From Strix aluco (lineage: Eukaryota; Chordata; Aves; Strigiformes; Strigidae), in the NCBI RefSeq assembly GCF_031877795.1, contig NC_133940.1:8929985-8993984 (forward strand): 64,000 nt of DNA, in the 5' to 3' direction. Position numbers and translations under genes: made by a program. Each line of letters starts with the position of its first letter. Within the stretch, counting starts at the first letter, position 1. Below are positions 10,701 through 20,592 of this stretch, in pieces. Under the pieces are notes generated by a model. That model ran no database searches. It worked only from the letters and a program-made list of their open reading frames with translations, and was not told the origin of the DNA.

Positions 10701-11297
10701 ACTGGTGAGGAGTTATTGTTTTACGGTCTAAATATAGAGGGTAGAAGTCCTCTAAATTTAATTGTTGTTCTACCATTGTATCCTGTTGTAGCGGCAAATA
10801 AATTATATAATTATCCCCTCCACATTTTCCTGCCCCACAAAGAGAATTACGCTTATGAAAAAAGTATGTTTGGGTTAATTTGGTGCTGGAAGATAGTAAC
10901 AGAAAAAGTGAATGTTCTAGAACATTCTGTTGACTTCAAAACCAGGGTATTTTAATGTAAATATTGAACAATTGCAGTGTTGCTTTATTCCAGAGATAGT
11001 TTCAACGTCTGTAATTGTCATGGTGAATTCTTTCCTATGAATCTTTCTGAGCCCAGTCTTTTGATGAATGTAACTTTGGCCTATAAGAAGAATTCTGGTT
11101 TGCCATTTCAGTGTTCCTAATAACTAATACTCTTTACTTTCTTTATTTTCTCAGGTACCTTAGGAATGTCCGACAGAGACAGCTATTTTTATGCTGCCAT
11201 AGTTGCTGTAGTTACTGTTCACGTGGTGCTTGCTCTCTTTGTATATGTAGCGTGGAATGAGGGTTCTCGACAGTGGCGGGAAGGCAAACAGGACTAG
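7689..11297 (+). CDS. VMA21: VMA21, V-ATPase assembly chaperone (three coding exons, spliced)
   Basis: VMA21 is a small ER membrane protein that chaperones assembly of the V0 proton-channel sector of the vacuolar H+-ATPase and escorts it out of the ER. Joining 7689-7744, 9571-9680 and 11155-11297 gives an unbroken 102-residue protein, close to the 101 residues of the human protein. It starts MERYGEAALG and ends WREGKQD. Two membrane segments are visible at about residues 31-48 (LLFFTALMITLPVGLYF) and 67-88 (FYAAIVAVVTVHVVLALF), joined by a short loop with EGTLGMSDRDS. The stretch VAWNEGSRQWREGKQD is the characteristic tail of vertebrate VMA21. Both introns are GT-AG and both splice junctions fall inside codons. 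The start ATG sits in a strong Kozak context (GCCATGG) in a CpG island, as expected of a housekeeping gene. No break is seen. The family assignment is certain; the UTR ends are not. Confidence 0.97.
7745..9570 (+). other. VMA21: VMA21 intron 1
   Basis: This 1826-base intron starts GTAAGT and ends TTATTTCAG. The first 300 bases continue the CpG island; the rest is AT-rich with short T and A runs (for example near 8461 and 9150). I see no transposon and no additional exon in it. Confidence 0.9.
9571..9680 (+). CDS. VMA21: VMA21 coding exon 2
   Basis: This 110-base exon encodes the end of codon 19, then NEGSLTSTLRTLLFF through YIFE and one base of the glycine codon. It carries the whole first membrane segment. 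The acceptor is TTTATTTCAG and the donor is GAAG|GTAATT. An open frame continues both upstream and downstream of the exon, but the homology stops exactly at the splice sites. Confidence 0.96.
9681..11154 (+). other. VMA21: VMA21 intron 2
   Basis: This 1474-base intron starts GTAATT and ends TTTTCTCAG. It contains a GT-rich low-complexity stretch (about 10523-10620) and, at about 10740-10857, the first of three blocks that also occur near 1.7 kb. I see no other exon in it. Confidence 0.9.
10523..10620. repeat. GT-rich low-complexity stretch in VMA21 intron 2
   Basis: The stretch is built of GGTTTG, GTGTGG and T runs, ending in a poly(T). It looks like simple sequence; no transposon identity is apparent. 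Confidence 0.65.
11155..11297 (+). CDS. VMA21: VMA21 coding exon 3 (last)
   Basis: This exon encodes TLGMSDRDSYFYAA through the second membrane segment to WREGKQD and a TAG stop at 11295-11297. The acceptor is TTTTCTCAG|GTACC, which completes the glycine codon begun in exon 2. It is the most conserved part of the protein. This exon is missing from the partial copy of the region near 1.7-2.9 kb. Confidence 0.97.
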
Positions 11298-11659
11298 AAC
11301 GAAGATCACCGTCATCTGATGCCTACAGACTGTAAATCAAATTTTTGTGAGCTGAAGGAAAAGTGTTCTTCAAAATGTATAATACACATGTACAAAGATG
11401 AGGCTGATGCCTCAACTCTGCTTAGGAAATAAGACTTGTGCTCATCTTGAACGTGTACCAGTGTTTTCTCTAATGCTGATGGAGGTTGTTCTTTAGCCAG
11501 CCTCTACTAGGTCGAGCTGAGGAGGTCTTCACATGGAATTAGAATGAAATAATAACATATGTTTGAAAAAATCGTGTAGCTATTTTTGCCATTCCTAGTA
11601 TTTTTCTGGCTTGCTCTGAAAATAATATTGGCATGAAGCAAGCATTACATTTTTGAGTA

Positions 11660-11665
11660 ATTAAA
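11660..11665 (+). promoter_or_regulatory. Variant poly(A) signal ATTAAA
   Basis: ATTAAA lies 363 bases after the VMA21 stop and ahead of the LTR. It would give a short 3' UTR isoform. It is the commonest variant hexamer, but the motif alone is weak evidence. Confidence 0.3.
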
Positions 11666-11760
11666 CTGCTAGTTAAAAAAGCTACATTATTCCCTATCCA
11701 ACTACAGAGGAAAAGCTGGGATTTCACTTTGCTGTGGATAGTTTCCAGATTTATGGGTAT

Positions 11761-12367
11761 TGTGGTTTAACCCCAGCCAGAACTAAGCCCCACACAGCCG
11801 CTTGCTCACTCTCCTCTTGGCATGGGAGAGAGAATTGGAAGGGTAGAAGTGAGAAGACTCGTGGGTTGAGATAAAGACAGTTTAACAGGTAAAGCAAAAG
11901 CCGCGCACACAAGCAAAGCAAACCAAGGAATCCGTTCACCCCTTGCCATGGGCAGGCAGGTGCTCGGCCATCCCCAGGGAAGCAGGGCTCCACGGTGGCT
12001 TGGGGAGACAAACGCCGTCACTCCCAGCGTCCCCCCTTCCCCCTTCTTCCCCCAGCTCTATATGCTGAGCATGATGCCACATGGCCTGGGATGTCCCTGG
12101 GGTCAGTTGGGGTCAGCTGTCCCAGCTGTGCCCCCTCCCAGCTCCTTGTGCACCCCCAGCCTCCTCGCTGGTGGGGTGGGGTGAGGAGCAGAAAAGGCCT
12201 TGACTCTGTGTCAGCGCTGCCCAGCGGTAACGAAAACATTCCTGTGCTATCAGCCCTGTTTCCAGCACAAACCCAAACCACAGCCCCATACTGGCTACTG
12301 TGAAGAAAATTAACTCTTTCCCAGCCAAAACCAGCAAATTAACTCTTTCCCAGCCAAAACCAGCACA
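11761..12367 (-). mobile_element. Solo LTR of an avian endogenous retrovirus, antisense in the VMA21 3' UTR
   Basis: On the minus strand the element runs from TGTGCTGGTTTTGGCTGGG to GGGGTTAAACCACA, so it has TG...CA ends. It has the general layout of a widespread bird LTR: a GC-rich U3, a TATA-like ATATAGAG region near 12060, and a U5 end rich in CTCACTC-type sequence. There is no internal retroviral sequence beside it, so it is a solo LTR. A convincing target-site duplication is not seen. A short tandem duplication of about 28 bases lies near one end. The close relative at 2179-2746 shares its flanks, so the two are copies of one insertion. The class (ERVL or ERVK) is not settled. Confidence 0.85.
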
Positions 12368-13499
12368 GTAGGACAGTCATAAATAATGTATTTCTGAGTT
12401 TATAAGTAATTGCAAAATAGAATTGGTTAGAAACTCAGGTGATGTCTCTCTAACATGAAATACAAAGGGTTTTTTTGTTTTTGAATGTAATCTTTTATTA
12501 CAGTGTAAAATGCAATCTTCAGTTTCCTTTTGGGAGGATTGTTGTATTACTGCCTTGCTCATCTTTCCACTTTTCTACAGTTAATCCTGATGATGCAAAG
12601 GAAATGGCATAGCATGTTTTTTTAGATGTCTTTACATTTATGTATCTCCTTGATAATTGCTAAAGGATATAGTTGGTTTCCTGCAGTAATATCAGTAACA
12701 GCCATGGCTAGTAGAGGAATGAGCAAGAGAAGACAAGCTGTAGCCATCCTCAGATGTCCTTTATGAAGCAAACACGAATGATCACATGGAAAATTTGCTT
12801 CTCTTCATAAATATTAACTTGTACACTGTGAAATGATACAATATGTTGATTGTTTTCTTTTTTCCTTGGTTGTGTGTAGAAACTTGCTGTAGCCAAACTA
12901 CAGTGACATTTTTGTGTTGTAGGATGACCTGAATTTCATTGCACTGTTGTGCTGTTGTTAGCAAGCTTTTTAGTCTCTAGATAAAGCATTTTCCTAAGGT
13001 TCCAGCAATGCATAGAACTTTCCTAATGCTGATGATTGCTCTTAAGCTGTTGTTCTTGAGGTGGTTCTGTTAATTTGAGTTTTCCTGTTTCCTGTATTAG
13101 TTGAGCCTTTTTAGAAAGTGTTTTGCTTAATATAGGGCTTGGAATGGTTTTGGTGCTGCATTTGTCCATGGTAAAACTTATCCATGAAGGAGACAAAAAT
13201 CGATTATCCATGCCCAGTGGCTTAAGGAATGTGTTCCCAGGTCTCATTCCTCTCATCTCCACCCTGGTCCCAGGTGTGCACAGGCATATATACCATGTCA
13301 CACTAATGCAAATCAGTTTTTGCATTTTGTTTCTGAAATGTTAACTTTTCTCCTCCGGAAGCCCATTGTCAGGTTGCTGCCAGCAAGCTGGAGAACGGTC
13401 TCATAGTACTTGAAATACAAATTTAGTTTGTACGTTGGCATATTGGCTTTCTGTTCTCCAGTCTATGAACTGTACATTGCAGAACAAATACTGCCTTTT

Positions 13500-13505
13500 A
13501 ATAAA
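13500..13505 (+). promoter_or_regulatory. Candidate poly(A) signal AATAAA
   Basis: A canonical hexamer about 2.2 kb after the VMA21 stop, followed by GT-containing sequence. It is one of three canonical candidates for the distal 3' end. Confidence 0.4.
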
Positions 13506-13635
13506 GAACTACCCTGCAATACAAGATCCAGTAAACAAGCATGTGTGCTGAACAGTTTTTGGATAATCTCTTTAATATTGCTCATGTATAGCACAGCTTA
13601 CAACAAAGAGATCAGCTATAGCACTGTGCAGTGGC

Positions 13636-13653
13636 TTTTTTTTTTTTTTTTTT
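13636..13653. repeat. Poly(T), 18 bases
   Basis: An uninterrupted T run lies near the probable 3' end of VMA21. No gene remnant sits next to it on the minus strand, so a retrocopy is not supported. Confidence 0.85.
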
Positions 13654-13671
13654 ACTCCATTTGTAGTGGAG

Positions 13672-13677
13672 AATAAA
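13672..13677 (+). promoter_or_regulatory. Candidate poly(A) signal AATAAA
   Basis: A canonical hexamer followed within 40 bases by a T/GT-rich stretch (GGGTCTTGTGCTGTATC), the arrangement expected downstream of a cleavage site. I consider it the best candidate for the end of a long VMA21 UTR. Confidence 0.45.
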
Positions 13678-14047
13678 TGGACAAAGCTGTCATGCTTTAC
13701 TACCTGGGTCTTGTGCTGTATCTATTTTATATTTCATGTACCAGAATCCCTAGACACTAAATTAATTTCCTGGGAATAACAGGGAAATAATTGCTCATTA
13801 TAATCCTTTAGTTATGAAAATCTGAAAAGTTTGACCTGTACTATAAGTATAGGCACTATAATGTCTCAGCATTTGGGGGTAATGAGCTGAGCTTTAATCC
13901 ATCCACTGGAACATCTTTGAAGATAATGCTTTGATACACAATTGTGTTCTTGAGCAAAGAGGTGAGTCTCTGCACATTAACAGCCATATACTGGGGTTTG
14001 TGTTGCCTGTGCTTGGGAGTTGAAACAACCACTCAGGTAAATGGTGC

Positions 14048-14053
14048 AATAAA
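14048..14053 (+). promoter_or_regulatory. Candidate poly(A) signal AATAAA
   Basis: The hexamer occurs in TGCAATAAAAAG, about 280 bases before the downstream LTR. It is a further possible distal end of VMA21 transcripts, with no strong GT-rich element visible. Confidence 0.25.
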
Positions 14054-14328
14054 AAGTCAAGCAGTAGAATTACACCATGACTAGGGAGCTCCAAGAACAG
14101 AAACTGCAGCCATACAATGTAGAGTGTACATGGAGTAGATACCCTGCTGGGGCTCCTGTTGTGCTTTACCAATACTGAGGTTTGTTATATTTCAAGAGCT
14201 TTATTGTGGTCTCTTTAGGTTGAGTGTTTCCATTCATGTATCTGATGTTCCTGTTGATGTCAAAGCTAATTTTCATGTCAATTTTTTGTTTAATGACCAT
14301 TGTGATTCTTTTAGAGTTTAAATAATAC

Positions 14329-14333
14329 TGTAC
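14329..14333. repeat. Target-site duplication, left copy (TGTAC)
   Basis: TGTAC immediately precedes the TG of the LTR at 14334. The matching copy at 15191-15195 directly follows its final CA. Confidence 0.8.
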
Positions 14334-15190
14334 TGTATCAGGTTTGCTTGGCAAGGTTTTGGTAGTGGGGGGCTACAGGGGTGCCTTCTCTGAGAAGCTG
14401 CCAGAAGCTTCCCTGTGTCCGACAGAGCCAATGCCAGCCGGCTCCAAGATGGACCTGCCCCTGGCCAAGGCCGAGCCCATCAGTGATGGTGGTAGCAACT
14501 CTGGGATAACAGATTTAAGAAGAGGGAAAAACTGCTGGGCAACAGCAGCTGGGAGAGAGGAGTGAGAATATGTGAAACAACCCTACAGAGCCCAAGTGAG
14601 TGAAGGAGGAGGGGAGGAGGTGCTCCAGGTGCTGGAGCAGAGGTTCCCCTGCAGGCCGGGGAGGTTAATGGGGGTGCAGTCTGTTCCCCACCCCAGCAGT
14701 GGAGACCCACACTGGGGCAGTTTGTGAAGAGCTGCAGCCCGTGTGTGGGAAGGACTCAGGTTGGAGAAGTTCCTGGAGGGAGTGACCCCACGCTGGAGCA
14801 GGGGAAGAGTGTGAGGAGTCCTCCCGCTGAGGAGGAAGGAGCGGCAGAGACAGCGGGTGATGAACTGACCACAGCCCCCATTGCTCATCCCCCTGTGCTG
14901 CTGGGGGGAGGAGGTGGAGAAATCAGGAGTGAAGTTGAGGCCGGGAAGAAGGGAGGGGTGGGTGGGAGGTGTGTTAAGATTTAGTTTTTATTGCTTATTA
15001 CCCTGTGCTAATTTGATTGGTAGTAAATTAAAATTAATTTCCACAAGTCAAGTCTGGTTTGCCCGTGATGGTAATTGCTGAGTGATCTCCCTGTCAAGCC
15101 TTTCATTATATTCTCCCCGGTGCAGCTGAGGAGGGGAGTGGGAGCAGCTTTGGTGGGCACCTGATGTCCAGCCAAGGTCAGCCCACCACA
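14334..15190 (+). mobile_element. Complete solo LTR, avian ERVL-type
   Basis: This 857-base LTR starts TGTATCAGGTTTG and ends CAGCCCACCACA. It is flanked by a perfect 5-base duplication, TGTAC, at 14329-14333 and 15191-15195. The parts can be followed: a U3 with short GC-rich repeats, a promoter-like ATTTAAGAAGAGGG near 14512, a poly(A)-type ATTAAA in the AT-rich stretch near 15025, and a U5 end containing CTCCCTGTC. There is no internal retroviral sequence on either side, so it is a solo LTR left by recombination. The 5-base duplication and overall layout fit the bird ERVL group; the family name is from memory of similar sequences. Confidence 0.88.
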
Positions 15191-15195
15191 TGTAC
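15191..15195. repeat. Target-site duplication, right copy (TGTAC)
   Basis: TGTAC immediately follows the CA end of the LTR at 15190, matching the copy at 14329-14333. Confidence 0.8.
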
Positions 15196-18140
15196 AAATA
15201 GGGAAAATGACAAAAATCGTGGAGAGATCAATATTATTGTTGCTTTGATTTTTATTTTCTATAAAATGGTGATGTAAAATTTTTAATGGTATAGTACTTT
15301 GAAGTGGTACTGTTTGTTCATTTAATTACTAGGAATGGATTTGAGACAATTGTTTAAAAGGCAAAATTGGGAAAACTTGGTCTGCATAAGCCATTCAGTA
15401 ATCCAACCTTGCCTCTCACTTAGTGGCCCGTCGTGTGTTTGTATAGGTTGGCAATCGGGCAGTTCAGCTAAGGCAAGCAATTGTACCTAGAAGTGAGCAA
15501 GGATCTCGAGACTGAGATCGTAGCAGAAATTTTCTGGAATGTTTTCCAAGACTATAAATAGTAAAGGCAGTGGGGGGAATTGAGGAGTGAAAAATCAGTG
15601 ACTTCTCAAAATCAGTTTAGTTCTATTCTTCTGTACTTCTCACCTCTGTTTTTTTTTTTTTAAATGCCTGCAGAACCCTGTGGTGGGTGCCCAGCCTATG
15701 AAAGGTGATCAGCTCTGGTTTGTGGTTAGGGATGCCTGACTTCAGTCATTTATTAACTGCTAGCACTGAGTAGGAAGTCTCCAGAGGAAATGGTGATGTT
15801 GGTGATCATGTTGTTAACGGGAATTGTTTATCATACCCTAACATTGATTAATGTGCATGAACTTTCAACAGTCTTTACAGTGTATTTGAAACAAAACAAA
15901 ATACTACCTACCTGGGTTTTGCTATGTAAAAGAGGGCCTAGTAATACCTCTTATTTAACATTAAAAAACAAAAAAACCAAACCAACCGCCCCAAAACCCC
16001 AACCTCCTGTGTAATTTTCAGAGTGATGGTTGTTGGACACTATCAAACTGATAGGAGGTTAAAGGATATAATGTTGGCATGCTGCTAATGCCGCGTGACA
16101 AACTAGAGGGCAGGCTTTTCTACCTGATCGCTGTGATGGGAGGGGAAGTTGCGGTGCTGACTGAAAAATTACGTTGGCTTTTAGTGCATTGGTGAACAGT
16201 AAAATGTTTGATGTTACTGCAGTTTTGATGGTTTCAGACTGCTGCACAGTTCTTGTAGTTAAATCAGCTGTGCTGCAGCCTCTGATAGCCCACACAGTTG
16301 GACAGGGTGTGCTCAAAGCCTCCAGGCAGGGGTATTGTTGGTAATAGTTCAGATGAGTAAGAGATGGGAAAGGAGAGGGCCCTCAAAACAATGAACTAAG
16401 CCACACATGTATTATTATTACAAAATAACATAATATGGGCATGACTGAAATTGAGGTAGGCTGCAGCCCAAGGGACAAGAGGAGGAAGGGGTCCAGTGAA
16501 GCAAAAGAGTGACTTGAGGTGGTGGGGTAGAGATGGGGCAGGGTGAGGGCTGAAATGTGCTGGCACAGCTTGGTATATGATGACTGAGGCACCATATGTT
16601 TTTGTTCAGAAGTGTTTATTCTGCTGTTCTCCAGGGGATTATGCAAAGCCGTTGATCTGAAATATTAAATGTAAATCATACAAAATAGCAAGCCAATTCC
16701 ATTTTTAACTTCCAATTAAAGTTGTTCGTAGGTTGAGAGCTTTGCAGTGTGTGATCTGGGACACATTTATTCAGCTTTGTCTTGTACAAACTAGTATTGT
16801 TACTGGCTCTGAGTCATCTCTTAGGGCAGGGTCAAGCCCTTGGAGTATAATTATTTCTTTAAAAATACCAAAGAGCGACTGCCACTCTAATGTTTCATTA
16901 GCTCTAATCAACTGTCAGTTTAAGGGAGATACACAACCTTTTTGTTTCAAGTTCACAGGAAGCAGTACTTGCTGTTTCCCTGCAAGGGGAAGCTCTCTTG
17001 TGCTTGAACGGGGCTTGCAACAAGGAAATACTGTGTAGTTTGGGGCCCCCACAGTCACTCTCTTATCTAAAGACATGCTACTGTCTGAATGTCTGAGATA
17101 CAGCTTGAATCTCTTTGTCAGGAGGACTGAATCACAATGTTGTGTAACAATGCTGAGGTATAGTTTAAGACGAGAGACAGAAGTAAAGTCTTGGGACTTG
17201 AGTGCTGTTTGAACCTAAAATGGCAAGAATAAGTATGGGGGAAGTGAATGGTGATTTCTGTAGAAAGCAGCTTTTTTAGGTGCTGGTCTTCCAGTTTGCA
17301 TTCTGAAACCAAGAGACAGAGCCAGTGGTGGTCCTGTTTCTGAAGGCAGGGGTACTGACTGGGAAGGTTTGTGGTGAAGGATCATGAGGGAGAAGAGCTT
17401 AGAAAGTCCAGCAGTTAACTTGGTGACTTCCCAGCTGAATGCCTGGGACTGAGTTTTCTTGCTTTGCTGTCATGTTTTACAGTCATCTTTGTCCTACTGG
17501 CTCTGGATGGCACATTCCTGCCGAGATGATTCCCTGTGGGTGCCCAGTGTTTCTAGGAGTGATCAGGTGCTTACTTGCAACTCTGCTTTTACAATAGCAC
17601 AAACCGCTTATAGGCCTGGAAAAAAGCTGTTGGTGCTTATAGTTGGCACATGACACAGTGTGGTTTAATAGTTTTAGTGTAAATGGGCCAGAGTGTAGGC
17701 ACAGGAGGTTTGTTATTAATTAAAATGGTTTTTAATTGAAGAATGATTTATGAGTGAGAGTAACGGCAGTCAGAGTTAAAGAACAAAACCTGCTGTGGGC
17801 GTGGGCCCATGCTGCAGGCACCACTGAGGAGCTGTTTAATACCTTCGCAGTTTTTCATCCTCAAGATGCAGAGTTTCTCTTAAATTGCTTAACTCAATAA
17901 TATGGCTTTGCTGATGTTGGAGATCAACTGGAAGTACCAAAGTTTAGCTCCACAGCTGGAATGCTTCATACAGCTCATTTCAAGGGAATGGTGGTTTTGT
18001 GTCTGATAGAGAAGACAGAAGAACCCACTTTGCTCTCAAACCTGGTCGCAGTTTGAGCCCTTTCCTAGAACAAATTCCTATAGAATTAGCAAGTGTTGGA
18101 TTATTCTTAATTTGAAGCATTATGATAGAGCAGTTACCTT
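15196..18140. other. Intergenic, nothing recognised
   Basis: This lies between the solo LTR and the larger CR1. It contains an A/C-rich simple stretch at about 15961-16005 and otherwise ordinary non-coding sequence. Confidence 0.6.
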
Positions 18141-18583
18141 TAGAATCATAGAATGCTTTGGGTTGGAAGGGACCTTAAAGATCCAACCCCCCTGCCATGG
18201 GCAGGGACACCTTCCACTAGCCCAGGTTGCCCAAAGCCCCGTCCAACCTGGCCTTGAACCCTTCCAGGGAGGGGCAGCCACAGCTTCTCTGGGCAACCTG
18301 TGCCACTGTCTCACCACCCTCACAGGGAAGAATTTCTTCCTTCTATCTAATCTAAATCTCCCCCTTTTGTTTTAAAGCCATTACCCCTCGTCCTATCCCT
18401 ACACCCCCTGATCAAGAGCCCCTCCTCCCTTTCTTGTAGCCCCTTTAAGTACTGGGAGGCCACTATAAGGTCTCCCTGGAACCTTCTCTTCTCCAGGCTG
18501 AACAACCCCAACTCTCTCAGCCTGTCCTTATAAGGGAGGTGCTCCAGCCCCCTGATCATCTTTGTGGTCTTCTCTGGACCCGC
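18141..18583 (-). pseudogene. CR1 C-terminal and 3' end region
   Basis: Beyond the internal deletion the element resumes at ERVQRR and continues with [40 protein letters not shown] and the WHRLPREAV block. It ends in the CR1 3' UTR and its octamer tail at 18141. Confidence 0.85.
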
Positions 18584-19414
18584 TCAACAACACCGGTCCC
18601 AATACCGACCCCTGAGGAACACCACTTGGTCTCCACTTAGACATTGACCTGTTGACAGCAACTCTTTGTAACCATCCAGCCAATTCCTTATCCACTGAGT
18701 GGTCCATCCATCAAATCCATGTCTCTCCAATTTAGAGACAAGGATGTTGTGCAGGACAGTGTCAAAAGCTTTGCACAAGTCCAGGTAGATGATGGCAGTT
18801 GTGCTTCCCTTATCCATCAATGCTGTAATCCCATCGTAGAAGGCCACCAAATTCGTCAGGCACAGTTTGCCCTTAGTGAAGCCATGTTGGCTGTCACCAG
18901 TAACCTCCTTATTTCTCACATGCTCTAGCATAGTTTCCAAGAGGATCTGCTCCATGATCTCGCCAGGCACAGAGGTGAGACTGACCAGCCTGTAGTTCCC
19001 CAGGTCTTCCTTTTTTCTCTTTTTAAAAACGGGGGTTATGTTTCCCCTTTTCCAGTCACCAGACTGCCATGACTTCTCAAATATGATGGATAGTGGCTGA
19101 GCCACTTCATCCACCAGTTCCCTCAGGACCTGCAGATGCATCTCATCAGGTCCCATGGACTTGTGCATCTTCAGATTCCTTAGATGGTCTCAAAACTGAT
19201 CTTCTCCTACAGTGGGCAATTCTTCATTCTCCCAGTCCCTGTTTATGCCTTCTGTGTCTTGGGCAGTGTGGCTGGAGCCCTTGCTGGTGAAATCTGAGGC
19301 AAAAAAGTCATTGAGTACCTCAGCCTTCTCCATGTCCCAGGTAACCAGGTCTCCTGTTTCCTTCCAGAGAGTGCCCACATTTTCTCTAGTCCTCCTTTTA
19401 TCACTGACGTACAT
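18584..19414 (-). pseudogene. CR1 reverse transcriptase remnant
   Basis: The minus-strand reading shows the N-terminal half of CR1 reverse transcriptase: [48 protein letters not shown] and the motif A aspartates in [11 protein letters not shown]. One in-frame stop separates 19414-19190 from 19168-18584. The [10 protein letters not shown] motif is present in a shifted frame at the end, and the FADD catalytic motif is lost in an internal deletion. The enzyme cannot be active. Confidence 0.88.
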
Positions 19415-19725
19415 ATAGAAGCTTTTCTTGCTGCCTTTGACGTCCCTGACCAGATTTAATTCTATCAGGGCTTTGGCCTTCCTAACCTGATCCCTGGCTG
19501 CTCAGAGTTTCTCTGTATTCCTCCCAGGCTGCGTGTCCTTGCTTCCACCCTCTGTAGGCTTCCTTTTTGTGTCTGAGTTTGTCCAGGAGCTCCTTGTTCA
19601 TCTGTGGAGGCCTCCTGGCATTCTTACCTGACTTCCTCTTTGTTGGGATGCATTGTTCCTGAGCTTGAAGGAGGTGATCCCTGAATATTAACCAGCTTTC
19701 TTGGGCCCCTCTTCCCTCCAGGGCT

Positions 19726-20592
19726 TTATCCTTGTGCTACTCCACCAAGCAGATCCCTGAAGAGGCCTAAGTCTGCTGTCCTGAAGTCCAGGGTAGCGAA
19801 TTTGCTGTGCACCCTCCTTGCCTCCTTGAGGATCTTGAACTCCACCATTTCATGGTCACTGCAGCCAAGGCTGCCCTTAGGCTTCACACTCCCCACCAGC
19901 CCCAGCTTGTTGGTGAGAACAAGGTCCAGCACAGCACCTCTCCTTGTTGGGTCCTCTATCATTTGAAGAAGGAAGTTATCATCAGTGCCCTCCAAGAACC
20001 TGGATTGCTTGTGCCCTGCTGTGTTGTCCCTCCAGCAGATATTGGGGTGGTTGAAGTCCCCCATGAGGACCAGGGCTTGTGACTGTGAGGCTGCTCCTAT
20101 CTGTCTACAGAGGGCCTCATATGCTCAGGTTTTCTGGTCAGGTGGCCAGTAGCAGACCCCCACTATAACATCACCTGTCCCTGCTCTCTCTCTAATCCTG
20201 ACCCATAAACTCTTGATTGGCTCCTCATCCATCTCCAGGCAGAGCTCCAGGCACTCCAGCTGGTTGTTGCCGTAGAGGGCATCCCCCCCTCCCTGTCTCC
20301 CCTGCCTGTTCTTCCTAAAGAGCCTGTATCCATCCATTCCAACACTCCAGTCACAGGAGCCATCCCACCATGACTCCATGATGCCAGTAAGATCGTAACC
20401 CTACAGGTGTTTACATGTCTCTAGTTCCTCTTGTTTATTCCCCATGCTACGTGCGTTTGCATAGAGGCAATTAAGTTGGCCCCTGATGAAGCTGACTCTC
20501 TGGCTGGAATTTGTGTTGCTCTTCAGGTGCTCTCCTGCTGACCTGTGGTCAGAACCTTGTGTTATGTCTTCAAGACAGCATTTTTTTCTCAA
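19726..20592 (-). pseudogene. CR1 endonuclease domain remnant
   Basis: Three open segments in one frame (20592-20401, 20379-20125 and 20064-19726) carry the landmarks of a CR1 apurinic-type endonuclease in order: LYANARSMGNK, DWSVGMDGYRLFRKNRQGR, VGVCYWPPDQ, GDFNHPNICW and GCSDHEMVEF. In-frame stops separate them near 20399 and 20123. The SDH and GDFN motifs typical of the fold are intact. It belongs to the CR1 element at 18141-20595. Confidence 0.85.

Larger units (their letters stand above)
11298..13700 (+). other. VMA21: Probable VMA21 3' UTR
   Basis: No coding potential follows the stop codon, and the human VMA21 3' UTR is several kilobases long, so a long UTR is expected. Candidate poly(A) signals are ATTAAA at 11660-11665 and AATAAA at 13500-13505, 13672-13677 and 14048-14053. 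An antisense solo LTR occupies 11761-12367. Bases 12382-13700 otherwise show only an 18-base T run at 13636-13653. The true 3' end cannot be fixed from sequence alone. Confidence 0.5.
10740..14481 (+). repeat. Source region of the VMA21 3' duplication
   Basis: This stretch of intron 2, exon 3, 3' UTR, LTR and downstream flank is represented by three shorter blocks at 1675-2911. It holds the functional exon 3, so it is the parent and the upstream copy is the derivative. The copies lie about 9 kb apart in direct orientation. Confidence 0.8.

Noticed and set aside
18719-20082. Plus-strand open frames in the CR1 region
   Set aside because: They are complements of the CR1 endonuclease and reverse transcriptase coding strand.
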